Below are positions 8,871 through 18,054 of a DNA stretch of 64,000 nucleotides, piece after piece. The notes under the pieces are model-generated. The model was not told where the DNA came from. It worked only from the letters and a program-made list of their open reading frames with translations, and did no database searches. The stretch lies in assembly GCA_020636675.1 (NCBI GenBank), contig JACJXK010000010.1, positions 16,330 to 80,329 on the forward strand, read 5' to 3'. The position numbers and the translations under genes were made by a program. This DNA comes from Prevotellaceae bacterium. Lineage in GTDB: Bacteria > Bacteroidota > Bacteroidia > Bacteroidales > Paludibacteraceae. Each line of letters starts with the position of its first letter. Position 1 is the first letter of the stretch.

Positions 8871-9049
8871 CGCTTTGTTTTGAAAAATGAGCTGTTCTTC
8901 CTCTCTTTTGTTGTGTTCTGATTTTCTCCTATTTTTTGTCGGTCGGGCACTTGATGCTTTGTATGTGTCTGTCTTCTCGTTTTTTCAATTCGAAAAAGAA
9001 ATGCGACAAATAAATTTTAGTTTTTTATGTAAAAATAGAGGTTATTGTG

Positions 9050-9079
9050 GTTGCTACTTCCTTATTTTACTTAATTTTG
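9050..9079 (+). promoter_or_regulatory. Candidate secA promoter
   Basis: TAATTTTG at 9072-9079 matches the -7 consensus, and GTTG at 9050-9053 is a weak -33 element 18 bases upstream. This would give a leader of about 130 bases before secA. Confidence 0.4.
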
Positions 9080-9100
9080 TGACGGCTAGGAATTGAATAA

Positions 9101-9119
9101 ATAATTAAAGTTTAATTAT
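9101..9119. repeat. Perfect 19-bp palindrome in the secA leader
   Basis: ATAATTAAA at 9101-9109 and TTTAATTAT at 9111-9119 are exact inverted copies around one G. It may be a protein-binding site; its AT content makes chance occurrence possible. The rest of 8871-9219 shows no gene. Confidence 0.4.
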
Positions 9120-9219
9120 CGATGGCCTTCCTTACTCTTTCGTGAAAAAGAAAAAATATTTTTAGAGAATAGAGGCAGGAAACGTCCATTTGAGAGAAAT
9201 AAATACATTTTTAAAATAT

Positions 9220-12200
9220 ATGGGACTTAATGATTTTTTATCCAAGTTGTTTGGAAATAAGGCACAACGGGATATGCGGGACATTCAGCCATACGTGCAG
9301 AAGATAGAGCTGGTGTATCCATCCGTAAAGGAGTTGTCTAACGACGGTTTGCGTACTCGTACTCTCGATATCAGAAAAAAGATACAAGTTTATGTCTCTA
9401 CAGAAAAGAGCCGTATTACCGAATTGAAATCTCAGATTGAAAGTCAGGAAATCGAAGAGAGAGAAAAAACCTACGAGGAGATTGACAGATTGGAGAAGGT
9501 GGTTCTGGATAAATACGAAGAGGTTTTGGAGGAAGTTCTGCCTGAAGTGTTTGCTATCGTGAAAGATACGGCGCGTCGTTTCTCCGAATCGGAAGAAATA
9601 GAGGTGACAGCAACGGATATGGATAGGCAGTTTGCTGCGGAAGGTCGTGATTTCCTAACTATAGACGGAGACACGGCTGTCTACAAAAACCATTGGCAGG
9701 CAGGCGGAAACGATATGGTCTGGAATATGGTCCATTATGATGTCCAACTCTTTGGCGGCGTGGTTCTTCACAAAGGAAAGATTGCGGAAATGGCTACAGG
9801 AGAGGGTAAGACCTTGGTGGCTACTCTGCCCGTGTTTCTGAATGCGCTTACCGGTAACGGTGTGCATGTGATCACCGTCAACGATTATTTGTCAAGACGT
9901 GACTCCGAGTGGATGGGACCTTTGTATATGTTCCACGGATTGACGGTCGATTGCATCGATAAGCATCAGCCCAACTCTGACGAACGTAGAAAGGCATATT
10001 TGGCAGACATCACCTTTGGTACAAATAATGAATTCGGTTTCGACTATTTGCGCGATAATATGGCAACCGCTCCGTCTGATTTGGTTCAGAGAAAGCACAA
10101 TTATGCCATTGTGGATGAGGTGGATTCAGTGTTGATTGATGATGCCCGTACTCCATTGATTATATCTGGTCCTGTACCTAAGGGTGACAATCAACAATAC
10201 GAGGAGCTTTGCCCTCGTGTGGAAAAGCTGGTGGCTCTCCAACGTGTGATGGCCACCAATTATCTTACGGAGGCCAAACGGTTACTGAAGTCTGACGATA
10301 AAAAAGAACAGGAAGATGGTGCTTTGGCATTGTTCCGCTCATACAAGGCGTTGCCTAAAAATACGCCGTTGATTAAGTTCTTGAGCGAACAGGGAATGAG
10401 GGCTGTTCTGTTGAAGACGGAAGAGTTCTATATGGCGGAGAATAATAAGAATATGCATATCGCTACCGATCCTCTTTATTTTGTCATAGATGAGAAGAAC
10501 CGTAGCATAGAGTTGACGGATAAGGGTATTGATGCACTTACCGGAGCGTCTGAGGATCCTGAATTTTTCGTATTGCCGGATATGTCTGTGAAAATCGCAG
10601 ATTTGGAGAACTCTTCCCTCTCAAAAGAAGAGATTCAGCAACAGAAGGATGAACTGATGCAGGATTATTCTTCCAAGGCAGAACGAGTACATACGGTCAA
10701 TCAGCTATTAAAGGCTTATACCTTGTTTACTAAAGATGATGAATATGTCATCGTGGATAATAAGGTGAAGATAGTCGATGAGCAGACTGGCCGTATTATG
10801 GAGGGTCGCCGCTATTCGGACGGATTGCACCAGGCTATCGAGGCAAAGGAACGTGTGAAGGTGGAGGATGCGACGCAGACGTATGCAACCATCACTTTAC
10901 AGAACTATTTCAGAATGTACCACAAGTTGTCTGGTATGACCGGTACGGCCGAAACGGAAGCTGGCGAGTTCTGGAGCATCTATAAGTTGGATGTAGTGGT
11001 TATCCCTACAAACAAGAAGATATCCCGAAACGATATGGAAGATCGTGTTTATCGCACGAAGAGGGAAAAATACAATGCCGTTATCGAAGAGGTCGTTTCT
11101 TTGGTTGGCCAAGGTCGTCCGGTATTGGTGGGAACTACTTCTGTGGAAATTTCAGAGCTGATCAGTAAAATGCTGACTCTTCGAAAAATCAAACATAATG
11201 TATTGAATGCCAAACTGCACCAGAAAGAGGCCGATATCGTAGCCGAGGCAGGAAAGAACAGTATCGTGACCATTGCAACCAACATGGCAGGTCGTGGTAC
11301 CGATATCAAACTGTCTGACGAGGTGAAGGCTGCCGGTGGATTGGCTATCATAGGTACTGAGCGTCATGAGTCTCGCCGCGTTGACAGACAGTTGAGAGGT
11401 CGTGCCGGACGTCAGGGCGATCCGGGATCTTCCGTGTTCTTCGTCTCTTTGGAAGACAATCTGATGCGTCTGTTCGGTTCGGAGAAGATTACGAAAGTGA
11501 TGGATCGTTTGGGATTCAAGGAAGGTGAGGTTATTGAGCATGGTATGATTTCGAAGTCTATCGAACGCGCGCAGAAGAAGGTGGAGGAAAATCATTTTGG
11601 AGTGCGTAAACGTTTGTTGGAATATGATGACGTGATGAACGCCCAAAGAGAGGTGATTTATAAGAAGCGTAGGGAGACATTGATGGGCGAACGTATGGGC
11701 GTCAATATCATGAATATGATGTATGATTCTATCGTTTCTATTGTCGATACGGCTAAGAATGAGACGGGATATGCCTCTTTTGAAGAGGAACTGATGCGTG
11801 TCGCTTCTATAGATTCCCCTGTTTCGGAAGCAGAATTTGCTTCTATGAAGGAGGATGCGATTGTAGATAAGGTGTTTGATGCTGCGATGCTGGCCTTCAA
11901 ACGTAAGACGGAAACTATGACAACAACGGCAATGCCTGTTATCTCGGAGGTGTTTGATAAGTATAAAGACATGTATGAAAATATCATCATCCCTATCACT
12001 GACGGGAAGATGGCATATAGAATGCCTGTCAATCTGAAGGAGGCTCACGATACAAACTGCAAATCTATCGTGAAGGTATTTGAGAAGGCAATCTTGCTTC
12101 GGGCCATCGACGAAAACTGGAAAGAGCATCTTCGTGAGATGGATGATCTGCGAAATTCGGTGCAGAATGCGACGTACGAACAGAAGGATCCTTTGCTTAT

Positions 12201-12498
12201 CTATAAACTGGAGTCGTATAACCTCTTCAAGAAGATGGTAGACGATATGAACCATAAGGCTATCTCCGTGTTGATGCGTGCTCAGATCCCTATGCCGGAT
12301 CGTGCGGAAGAGGCTCCTGAAGAGCGGAGGGTGCAACGCCCTTCCTATACGGAAAGCCGTTCGGACGCATCCTCTCCGGAGGCTAATCGCCCTCAGAAAC
12401 CACAGCCAATACATGTGGAGAAGAAAATAGGGCGTAATGATCCTTGTCCTTGTGGAAGTGGAAAGAAATATAAAAACTGCCACGGAAGAGATTTGTAA
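9220..12498 (+). CDS. secA: Preprotein translocase ATPase SecA
   Basis: 1092 residues. The motor drives unfolded preproteins through SecYEG at the cytoplasmic face of the inner membrane. Walker A (MATGEGKTLVATLPVF) and the DEAD-like VDEVDSVLIDDARTPLI are present, then the preprotein cross-linking region, the second ATPase half (NMAGRGTDIKLSD, RQLRGRAGRQGDPGSS) and the helical scaffold. The C-terminus carries the zinc-binding SEC-C motif (IGRNDPCPCGSGKKYKNCH). The length exceeds that of E. coli (901), as usual in Bacteroidota, because of insertions around residues 330-500. The start is taken at the ATG giving MGLNDFLSKLFGNKAQRDM; a TTG ten codons upstream is less likely. A terminator follows. 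Confidence 0.98.
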   Translation: MGLNDFLSKLFGNKAQRDMRDIQPYVQKIELVYPSVKELSNDGLRTRTLDIRKKIQVYVSTEKSRITELKSQIESQEIEEREKTYEEIDRLEKVVLDKYEEVLEEVLPEVFAIVKDTARRFSESEEIEVTATDMDRQFAAEGRDFLTIDGDTAVYKNHWQAGGNDMVWNMVHYDVQLFGGVVLHKGKIAEMATGEGKTLVATLPVFLNALTGNGVHVITVNDYLSRRDSEWMGPLYMFHGLTVDCIDKHQPNSDERRKAYLADITFGTNNEFGFDYLRDNMATAPSDLVQRKHNYAIVDEVDSVLIDDARTPLIISGPVPKGDNQQYEELCPRVEKLVALQRVMATNYLTEAKRLLKSDDKKEQEDGALALFRSYKALPKNTPLIKFLSEQGMRAVLLKTEEFYMAENNKNMHIATDPLYFVIDEKNRSIELTDKGIDALTGASEDPEFFVLPDMSVKIADLENSSLSKEEIQQQKDELMQDYSSKAERVHTVNQLLKAYTLFTKDDEYVIVDNKVKIVDEQTGRIMEGRRYSDGLHQAIEAKERVKVEDATQTYATITLQNYFRMYHKLSGMTGTAETEAGEFWSIYKLDVVVIPTNKKISRNDMEDRVYRTKREKYNAVIEEVVSLVGQGRPVLVGTTSVEISELISKMLTLRKIKHNVLNAKLHQKEADIVAEAGKNSIVTIATNMAGRGTDIKLSDEVKAAGGLAIIGTERHESRRVDRQLRGRAGRQGDPGSSVFFVSLEDNLMRLFGSEKITKVMDRLGFKEGEVIEHGMISKSIERAQKKVEENHFGVRKRLLEYDDVMNAQREVIYKKRRETLMGERMGVNIMNMMYDSIVSIVDTAKNETGYASFEEELMRVASIDSPVSEAEFASMKEDAIVDKVFDAAMLAFKRKTETMTTTAMPVISEVFDKYKDMYENIIIPITDGKMAYRMPVNLKEAHDTNCKSIVKVFEKAILLRAIDENWKEHLREMDDLRNSVQNATYEQKDPLLIYKLESYNLFKKMVDDMNHKAISVLMRAQIPMPDRAEEAPEERRVQRPSYTESRSDASSPEANRPQKPQPIHVEKKIGRNDPCPCGSGKKYKNCHGRDL

Positions 12499-12514
12499 AT
12501 AACTGATTATATAG

Positions 12515-12556
12515 ACGGACGTATTGGGTTATCATATTACGTCCGTTATTTTTGAA
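12515..12556 (+). terminator. Terminator after secA
   Basis: ACGGACGTA pairs with TACGTCCGT over a 14-base loop, followed by a T-rich run. It separates secA from lgt. Confidence 0.85.
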
Positions 12557-12573
12557 AAAAAAAAGAAAGAGAT

Positions 12574-13410
12574 ATGTTGTCTTATATAACATGGACGGTA
12601 GACCCTGATCTGTTTAGTTTTGGGAGTCTGACAGTTCGCTGGTATGGCCTGATGTGGGCTTTGGGCTTTTTCATTGGGTATATGGTGGAATCCAAAATCT
12701 ATAAGAAGGAAGGACTGCCGGATGATGCAATGGATAAGTTGTTCATATATATGATGATCGGTACGATAGCCGGTGCTAGGTTGGGTCATTGCTTCTTTTA
12801 TGATTGGGGCTATTATTCGGAGCATCTTTATAAAGTCTTGTTTATTTGGGAAGGCGGACTTTCTAGTCATGGAGGTGCGTTTGGTATTTTGGCGTCCCTT
12901 TGGCTGTTTCATAAGCGGGTGGCCAAGAAAAGTTATATCTGGGTACTTGATAGGGTGGTGATAGCCGTAGCTGTTTGTGGCGCATGTATCCGTTTAGGAA
13001 ACCTGATGAATCATGAAATATATGGGCATGCGACAGATTTGCCTTGGGCCTTCCGTTTTATTACGAACATCCATGCATGGCAAAATGGGGCGGAGCCTAT
13101 CTTCTCGGCACCAAGTCATCCTACTCAGATTTACGAGATTGTCTATTGTTTGGTGACGTTCTCCGTTCTTCTGTTCCTTTATTGGAAGACCAATGCAAGG
13201 AAATATGAAGGATTGCTTTTCGGTGTGTTCCTGATAGGTATATTCTTGACTCGATTCTTGTTGGAATTTATAAAAAATAACCAGGAGTCGTTCGAGGATG
13301 GTATGCCAATTAACATGGGTCAGATTTTGAGCGTGCCGTTTTTTCTTTTCGGTTTCTATTTTGTTATAAAAGCATGGTTGAAAAGCCGTAAATCACTGCA
13401 AAATCGTTAA
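12574..13410 (+). CDS. lgt: Prolipoprotein diacylglyceryl transferase
   Basis: 278 residues, polytopic inner-membrane enzyme that attaches diacylglycerol from phosphatidylglycerol to the lipobox cysteine of prolipoproteins. Family landmarks are visible: RWYGLMWALGFFIGY at the N-terminus, the HGGAFGILASLWLF loop with its conserved His-Gly-Gly, the signature-like CIRLGNLMNHEIYG (the family usually has GRIGNFINGE, so this is a diverged version), and HPTQIYEIVY. Six or seven membrane segments are evident. The next gene begins 4 bases after its stop, so the two are almost surely cotranscribed. It follows the secA terminator and probably starts from a short promoter in between. Confidence 0.95.
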   Translation: MLSYITWTVDPDLFSFGSLTVRWYGLMWALGFFIGYMVESKIYKKEGLPDDAMDKLFIYMMIGTIAGARLGHCFFYDWGYYSEHLYKVLFIWEGGLSSHGGAFGILASLWLFHKRVAKKSYIWVLDRVVIAVAVCGACIRLGNLMNHEIYGHATDLPWAFRFITNIHAWQNGAEPIFSAPSHPTQIYEIVYCLVTFSVLLFLYWKTNARKYEGLLFGVFLIGIFLTRFLLEFIKNNQESFEDGMPINMGQILSVPFFLFGFYFVIKAWLKSRKSLQNR

Positions 13411-13414
13411 AGTT

Positions 13415-14596
13415 ATGAAAATAGTAGACAATGTTTATTATGTTGGGGTGAATGACAGAAATAAGACTCTGTTTGAAAACCAATGGCCGTTGCCTTGTGG
13501 TGTATCCTACAACTCTTATCTGTTAGTGGACGATAAGGTTGCGTTGGTCGACACAGTGGATATTTCTTGTTGTGAAGTTTTCTTTAATGAGATAGAAGAA
13601 GTCCTTGCCGGACGTAAAATAGATTATTTGATCATCAACCACATGGAACCGGACCATTCTGGCTCTATAGGCTTGGTCAGACAGAAATATCCGGACATTA
13701 AGATAGTGGGCAATGCCAAGACCTTTTCTATGATAAAAGGTTATTTTGGCATAGAAGATGGATTGCTGGAGGTCAAAGATGGAGATTCATTAAGCCTTGG
13801 GTCTTTGAAACTCTCTTTCTTCCTTACGCCGATGGTCCATTGGCCGGAGACGATGATGACCTATGATACAACGCATCAGATCCTTTTTTCTGGCGATGCT
13901 TTTGGTTGCTTTGGTGCGTTGGATGGGGGAGTGTTGGATTCTACAATCAATCCGGATAGATACTGGGACGAAATGCGCCGATATTATGCGTGCATCGTCG
14001 GGAAATACGGATCTCCCGTACAGAAGGCTTTGTCCAAATTGAAGGATGTGAAATTGGAATATATTTGTTCTACGCATGGTCCTGTCTGGCAGAAGGAAAC
14101 GGCGAAGGCGGTTGCTTTGTACGACAGATGGAGCCGTTACGTCGCAGAACCGGGCGCTGTGGTTGTTTATGGTTCTATGTATGGAAATACGGAGCAGATG
14201 GCGGAGTCTGTTGCGAGAGGCCTAGTGCAGGGAGGCGTTAAGAATGTGGTCGTTTATAATGCTACAAAAACTGATCCCTCTTTTATCTTGTCAGACGTGT
14301 TCCGTTATTCTGCTTTGGTGGTAGGTAGTCCTACTTATATGAATGAACTGTTTCCTGTAGTGGAATCTTTTCTTCAGAAAGTGGCACGGAGAGACGTGAA
14401 AAATAGAATATTCGCATCTTTCGGCTCTGCTTCTTGGGCTGGTGTTTCCGTAAAACGGATATCTGAAATTATAGATAAGTGCGGTTGGCGGTTGGTCGGT
14501 TCGGTCGATAACCTTCATGCTGCGACTTCACAGAAAAAGGCTGAATGCGAACTTTTGGGCAAACAAATAGCTTTGGAAATACAGAAGGAGGGTTGA
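13415..14596 (+). CDS. FprA-type flavodiiron protein
   Basis: 393 residues. Flavodiiron proteins reduce O2 to water or NO to N2O in the cytoplasm and protect anaerobes. The N-terminal metallo-beta-lactamase-like domain (about 1-250) carries the diiron ligands in NHMEPDHSG (HxExDH), MVHWPETMMTY, SGDAFGCFG and CSTHGPVW. The C-terminal flavodoxin domain (about 255-390) has an FMN loop GSMYGNTEQMAE and VVGSPTYMNELFPVV. No rubredoxin domain is fused. The gene starts 4 bases after lgt, so it shares that transcript, and a terminator lies about 100 bases past its stop. O2 versus NO preference cannot be told from sequence. Confidence 0.94.
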   Translation: MKIVDNVYYVGVNDRNKTLFENQWPLPCGVSYNSYLLVDDKVALVDTVDISCCEVFFNEIEEVLAGRKIDYLIINHMEPDHSGSIGLVRQKYPDIKIVGNAKTFSMIKGYFGIEDGLLEVKDGDSLSLGSLKLSFFLTPMVHWPETMMTYDTTHQILFSGDAFGCFGALDGGVLDSTINPDRYWDEMRRYYACIVGKYGSPVQKALSKLKDVKLEYICSTHGPVWQKETAKAVALYDRWSRYVAEPGAVVVYGSMYGNTEQMAESVARGLVQGGVKNVVVYNATKTDPSFILSDVFRYSALVVGSPTYMNELFPVVESFLQKVARRDVKNRIFASFGSASWAGVSVKRISEIIDKCGWRLVGSVDNLHAATSQKKAECELLGKQIALEIQKEG

Positions 14597-14699
14597 TTTT
14601 GTTCCATAGTTCACGAAAAAATGTACAAATAGATTATTTATCTTGTGTTTTTTGTATTTTTGTCAACTTTTTGAAAAAAGAATAAGGAGGAAGACAAAG

Positions 14700-14740
14700 A
14701 AACCCTTATCTGCTTCGAGATAGTGGGTTTCTTTTTTTTG
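14700..14740 (+). terminator. Terminator after the flavodiiron gene
   Basis: AAACCCTTATCT and AGATAGTGGGTTT form a slightly bulged hairpin with a GCTTCG loop, followed by C and eight T. Confidence 0.85.
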
Positions 14741-14858
14741 AAGATCTTCTTTCTGCTGCTCTTGAATTTATTGGGAATATATATATAAGAAGAAAAATTG
14801 CAAAAGGACGGAGTGTCCGTAATGAATCTATTTTAATAATAAAAAACGACAAGAAAAA

Positions 14859-15671
14859 ATGAGAATTCTTATTCAACCTGACTACGCGTCTGTTTCTAAA
14901 TGGGCTGCTAATTATGTTGCTTCGGCTATTAATAAATTTAATCCGACGGAGAGCAACAAATTTGTTTTGGGTCTTCCCACTGGATCGTCTCCATTGGGAA
15001 TGTACAAGGAGTTAATCGAACTCAACAAGAAGGGGGTTGTCTCTTTCAAGAATGTCATTACGTTCAACATGGACGAGTATGTTAACTTGCCCAAAGAACA
15101 TCCGGAAAGCTATTATTCTTTTATGTGGAATAATTTCTTCCATCATATAGACATTCCTGAAAAACAGGTGAACATTTTGAATGGCAATGCTTCTGATTTG
15201 CAGAAAGAGTGTGCCGATTACGAGGCTCGCATTAAAAATGCGGGAGGCATCGATTTGTTCGTGGGCGGTATTGGCCCCGATGGCCATATCGCATTCAACG
15301 AACCCGGATCGTCCCTTACTTCACGTACACGCATGAAATCGTTGACGCAAGACACCATCATTGCCAATTCCCGTTTCTTCGAGAACGATACGGCTAAAGT
15401 GCCGGTCTCTGCGTTGACCGTGGGTGTGGGCACCATCATGGATGCCAAGGAGGTTTTGATTTTGGTGAACGGCTACAATAAGGCTCGTGCTTTGCAGCAG
15501 GCAGTAGAGGGTGGCGTGAGCCAGATGTGCACGTTGAGTGCCTTGCAGTTGCACCCTAAGGGCATCATCGTCTGTGATGAGATGGCTACTTATGAAATGA
15601 AGGTTTCGACCTACCGTTATTTCCAATCTATAGAGAGGGATAATATCTCTCCCTCTTCTTTGTTGAAGTAA
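14859..15671 (+). CDS. nagB: Glucosamine-6-phosphate deaminase
   Basis: 270 residues, close to the 266 of E. coli NagB. It converts glucosamine-6-phosphate to fructose-6-phosphate and ammonia, feeding amino sugars to glycolysis. Visible motifs are GLPTGSSPLGMYKEL (phosphate binding), TFNMDEYVNLP with the catalytic aspartate, and GGIGPDGHIAFNEPGSSLTS with the active-site histidine and glutamate. The extra residues found in fused Bacteroidota NagB-like proteins are absent. The gene stands alone, 260 bases after the flavodiiron gene. A short dyad GGAC-GGAGT-GTCC at about 14806-14818 precedes it, of unknown meaning. Confidence 0.96.
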   Translation: MRILIQPDYASVSKWAANYVASAINKFNPTESNKFVLGLPTGSSPLGMYKELIELNKKGVVSFKNVITFNMDEYVNLPKEHPESYYSFMWNNFFHHIDIPEKQVNILNGNASDLQKECADYEARIKNAGGIDLFVGGIGPDGHIAFNEPGSSLTSRTRMKSLTQDTIIANSRFFENDTAKVPVSALTVGVGTIMDAKEVLILVNGYNKARALQQAVEGGVSQMCTLSALQLHPKGIIVCDEMATYEMKVSTYRYFQSIERDNISPSSLLK

Positions 15672-15691
15672 TTCGGGACGATATGCAGATG

Positions 15692-15714
15692 CGCTTTTCT
15701 TCTGGAGAAAAGCG
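15692..15714 (+). terminator. Hairpin after nagB
   Basis: CGCTTTTCT pairs perfectly with AGAAAAGCG over TCTGG. The following bases are TTCGAATT rather than a clean T run, so it may be a weak terminator or a 3'-end stabilising stem. Confidence 0.5.
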
Positions 15715-15762
15715 TTCGAATTAAATAAAGATTCCGCATAAAGGTTAATTGAATTTTTATTC

Positions 15763-15796
15763 TTGTGACTTTTGTGTGGAATCTTTGTTATCTTTG
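15763..15796 (+). promoter_or_regulatory. Promoter of the phosphohexomutase gene
   Basis: TATCTTTG at 15789-15796 fits the -7 consensus. TTG at 15763-15765 gives a -33 element at roughly 22-23 bases; TTTG at 15771-15774 is closer to consensus but too near. The start codon is about 70 bases downstream. Confidence 0.55.
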
Positions 15797-15864
15797 CGAA
15801 TCTGTTTTTCCGATTGCTGAAATCGGAAAGGATTATATCGTTTAGAAACTTTATAGAAACTTTT

Positions 15865-17613
15865 ATGGATAATAATACAGCATTATTGAATGAGGTTACA
15901 GCCAAGGCAAACGTATGGCTGAATGGTAATTATGATGCGGAGACCAAAGATGAGGTTCGCCGTATGTTGCAAAATTCGGATAAGATGGATTTGATAGAGG
16001 CTTTTTATAGGGATCTTGAATTCGGAACCGGAGGCTTGCGCGGTATTATGGGTGTTGGAACTAACAGAATGAATATATATACTGTAGGTTCTGCAACGCA
16101 AGGCCTTGCCAACTATCTGAAGATGCAGTTCAAAAACGAGTCTCAAATCAAAGTGGTTATCGGTCATGATTGCCGTAACAATAGCCGCCTTTTTGCGGAG
16201 ACGGCTGCCAATATATTTTCTGCGAATGGAATAAAGGTGTATTTGTTCGAAGATTTGCGTCCGACGCCGGAGATGTCGTTCACCATCCGTGAGTTGGGTT
16301 GCCAAAGCGGCATCATACTTACCGCCAGCCATAATCCTAAAGAATACAACGGATATAAGGCTTATTGGAATGATGGTGGCCAGTTGATTCCTCCTCATGA
16401 TGTGGATGTGATTAAAGAGGTGGAGAAAATCAAGTCTGTTGATGAGATTAAGTTTGAGGGCAATAAGGGCCTTATCGAAATAATAGGCAAAGAGGTGGAT
16501 GACAAATATATCAAATGCATCACCAAATTGACGCTTTCTCCTGAGTCTATCAAGAGAAACGAGGATATGAAGATTGTTTATACCCCTATTCATGGTACAG
16601 GAGTGAATATCATTCCTGCTACGATGAAGGCTTTCGGTTTCAAAAATATTATCAATGTTCCGGAACAGGATGTGGTAAGCGGAAATTTCCCTACGGTTGT
16701 TTCTCCGAATCCGGAAGAGCCTGCGGCTTTGGATCTTGCTGTTAAGAAGGCCATAGCAACGGATGCCGAATTGGTGCTGGCCTCTGATCCTGACGCTGAC
16801 CGTGTGGGTGCTGCCGTGAAAAACGACAAGGGTGAGTTCATTCTTCTGAACGGAAACCAAACGGCTATGATGCTGACTTATTACTTGGTGCGCCGTTGGA
16901 AGGAACTTGGTAAGATTAACGGAAAGGAATATGTCGTTAAGACTATCGTTACTACAGAGTTGATTAAGGAGATTGCAGACCGTAATGGAGTTGAGTGCTT
17001 CGATGTGTTTACCGGATTCAAATGGATTGCGGCTATTATGCGCGAGAACGAAGGAAAGTTGAACTATATCGGAGGTGGAGAGGAAAGCTACGGTTATTTG
17101 CCGGAAGACTTTGTCCGCGATAAGGATGCCGTTTCTACTTGTACCATGTTGGCCGAGGTCGCTGCTTGGGCTAAGGATAACGGAATGTCAATGTTCGAGT
17201 TGCTTCGTAATATATATGCAGAGTATGGCTTCTCTATGAACAAAGGCATCTCTGTGACCAAGAAGGGTAAGGCCGGCGCTGATGAAATCAAACAGATGAT
17301 GGCAGACTTCAGAAGCAATCCGCCAAAGGAAATCGCAGGTTCTCCTGTCGTTATGGTCAAAGATTATGCGTCGCTAGAGGCTAAAGATAGAAATGGAAAT
17401 GTTTCTAAGCTGGTAATGCCTACCACGTCGGATGTACTCCAAATCTTCACGGAAGAGGGTGACAAGATTTCTATCCGTCCATCAGGAACGGAGCCTAAAA
17501 TCAAATTCTACGTGGAGGTTCGTGGTGAGATGAAGTCTGTCGCTGATTATGAAGCTGCCAATAAGAAGGCATTGGATAAGATAGAGGCAGTAAAGAAATC
17601 ACTGGGACTATAA
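15865..17613 (+). CDS. Phosphoglucomutase / phosphomannomutase family enzyme
   Basis: 582 residues. It interconverts hexose 1- and 6-phosphates in the cytoplasm, linking glycolysis with nucleotide-sugar synthesis. All four active-site loops are present: the phosphoserine loop LTASHNPKEYNGYKAY, metal-binding SDPDADRVG, sugar-binding GGEESYGYL and phosphate-binding RPSGTEPKIKFY. The length and the N-terminal FGTGGLRGIMGVG match the long alpha-PGM/PMM group (PgmB/ManB-like, about 580), not the 450-residue GlmM. The start chosen (MDNNTALLNEV) is 70 bases after the promoter; a frame-extending ATG further upstream would overlap the promoter and is rejected. Sugar preference is not decided. Confidence 0.92.
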   Translation: MDNNTALLNEVTAKANVWLNGNYDAETKDEVRRMLQNSDKMDLIEAFYRDLEFGTGGLRGIMGVGTNRMNIYTVGSATQGLANYLKMQFKNESQIKVVIGHDCRNNSRLFAETAANIFSANGIKVYLFEDLRPTPEMSFTIRELGCQSGIILTASHNPKEYNGYKAYWNDGGQLIPPHDVDVIKEVEKIKSVDEIKFEGNKGLIEIIGKEVDDKYIKCITKLTLSPESIKRNEDMKIVYTPIHGTGVNIIPATMKAFGFKNIINVPEQDVVSGNFPTVVSPNPEEPAALDLAVKKAIATDAELVLASDPDADRVGAAVKNDKGEFILLNGNQTAMMLTYYLVRRWKELGKINGKEYVVKTIVTTELIKEIADRNGVECFDVFTGFKWIAAIMRENEGKLNYIGGGEESYGYLPEDFVRDKDAVSTCTMLAEVAAWAKDNGMSMFELLRNIYAEYGFSMNKGISVTKKGKAGADEIKQMMADFRSNPPKEIAGSPVVMVKDYASLEAKDRNGNVSKLVMPTTSDVLQIFTEEGDKISIRPSGTEPKIKFYVEVRGEMKSVADYEAANKKALDKIEAVKKSLGL

Positions 17614-17644
17614 GAGATGAAATCCGTTTTCTATACGGTAATTT

Positions 17645-17674
17645 TGAGGCGGACTATATGGTCCGCCTCTTTTG
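17645..17674 (+). terminator. Terminator after the phosphohexomutase gene
   Basis: GAGGCGGA pairs perfectly with TCCGCCTC over an 8-base loop, followed by TTTTG. Confidence 0.88.
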
Positions 17675-17693
17675 TTGATGCCATGAGCCCGAA

Positions 17694-17912
17694 GTGGTTT
17701 TGGTGAAAGCCATTGCCATGAACGATGACGACAACCGTTTGTTCCGAGGTCCGTTGACGGAATTCCGTGAAGAGATTGGAAACGAGTTTCCGACAGCCGG
17801 ATTACTTGTCTGCTCAATAGACGAAGTTGAGGCGGAAATGATGGATGTCGCCGGATTTTTTCAGATGCGCAGAGAAAGGTATCTGAAGTGGTATGGAGAA
17901 AAAACTAATTGA
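17694..17912 (+). CDS. Small hypothetical ORF, unrecognised
   Basis: 72 codons from a GTG, or 64 from the ATG at 17718 (MNDDDNRLFRGPLTEF). The protein is acidic and soluble, with GNEFPTAGLLVCSIDEVEAE in the middle. I recognise no family. It lies in a 440-base gap after a terminator, with no -7 box found upstream, and the frame is open for six codons before the GTG. It could be a decayed gene fragment, a genuine small protein, or chance. The remainder of the gap to 18054 shows nothing further. Confidence 0.3.
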   Translation: MVLVKAIAMNDDDNRLFRGPLTEFREEIGNEFPTAGLLVCSIDEVEAEMMDVAGFFQMRRERYLKWYGEKTN

Positions 17913-18054
17913 CAACTCAAATTATTTCTATTCGGAAACTGCATTTTTGGAGATATTTCTTTCTTTTGATGCTACGAATAATATAAACAAAGATGATGAA
18001 CCTGATTCTTTAGGTTGATTGAAAATTGATAGTAAGACGTAATAATAAGAAACT

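Noticed and set aside
11152..12483. 443-codon frame antisense to secA
   Set aside because: Opposite strand of a strongly conserved gene, rich in His, Arg and Ile as expected for a shadow frame. No domain recognised.
14806..14818. Short dyad GGAC-GGAGT-GTCC before nagB as an operator
   Set aside because: Only four paired bases each side; too short to support a call.
15883..16860. 325-codon frame antisense to the phosphohexomutase gene
   Set aside because: Antisense shadow with no domain; the sense gene has all four catalytic motifs.
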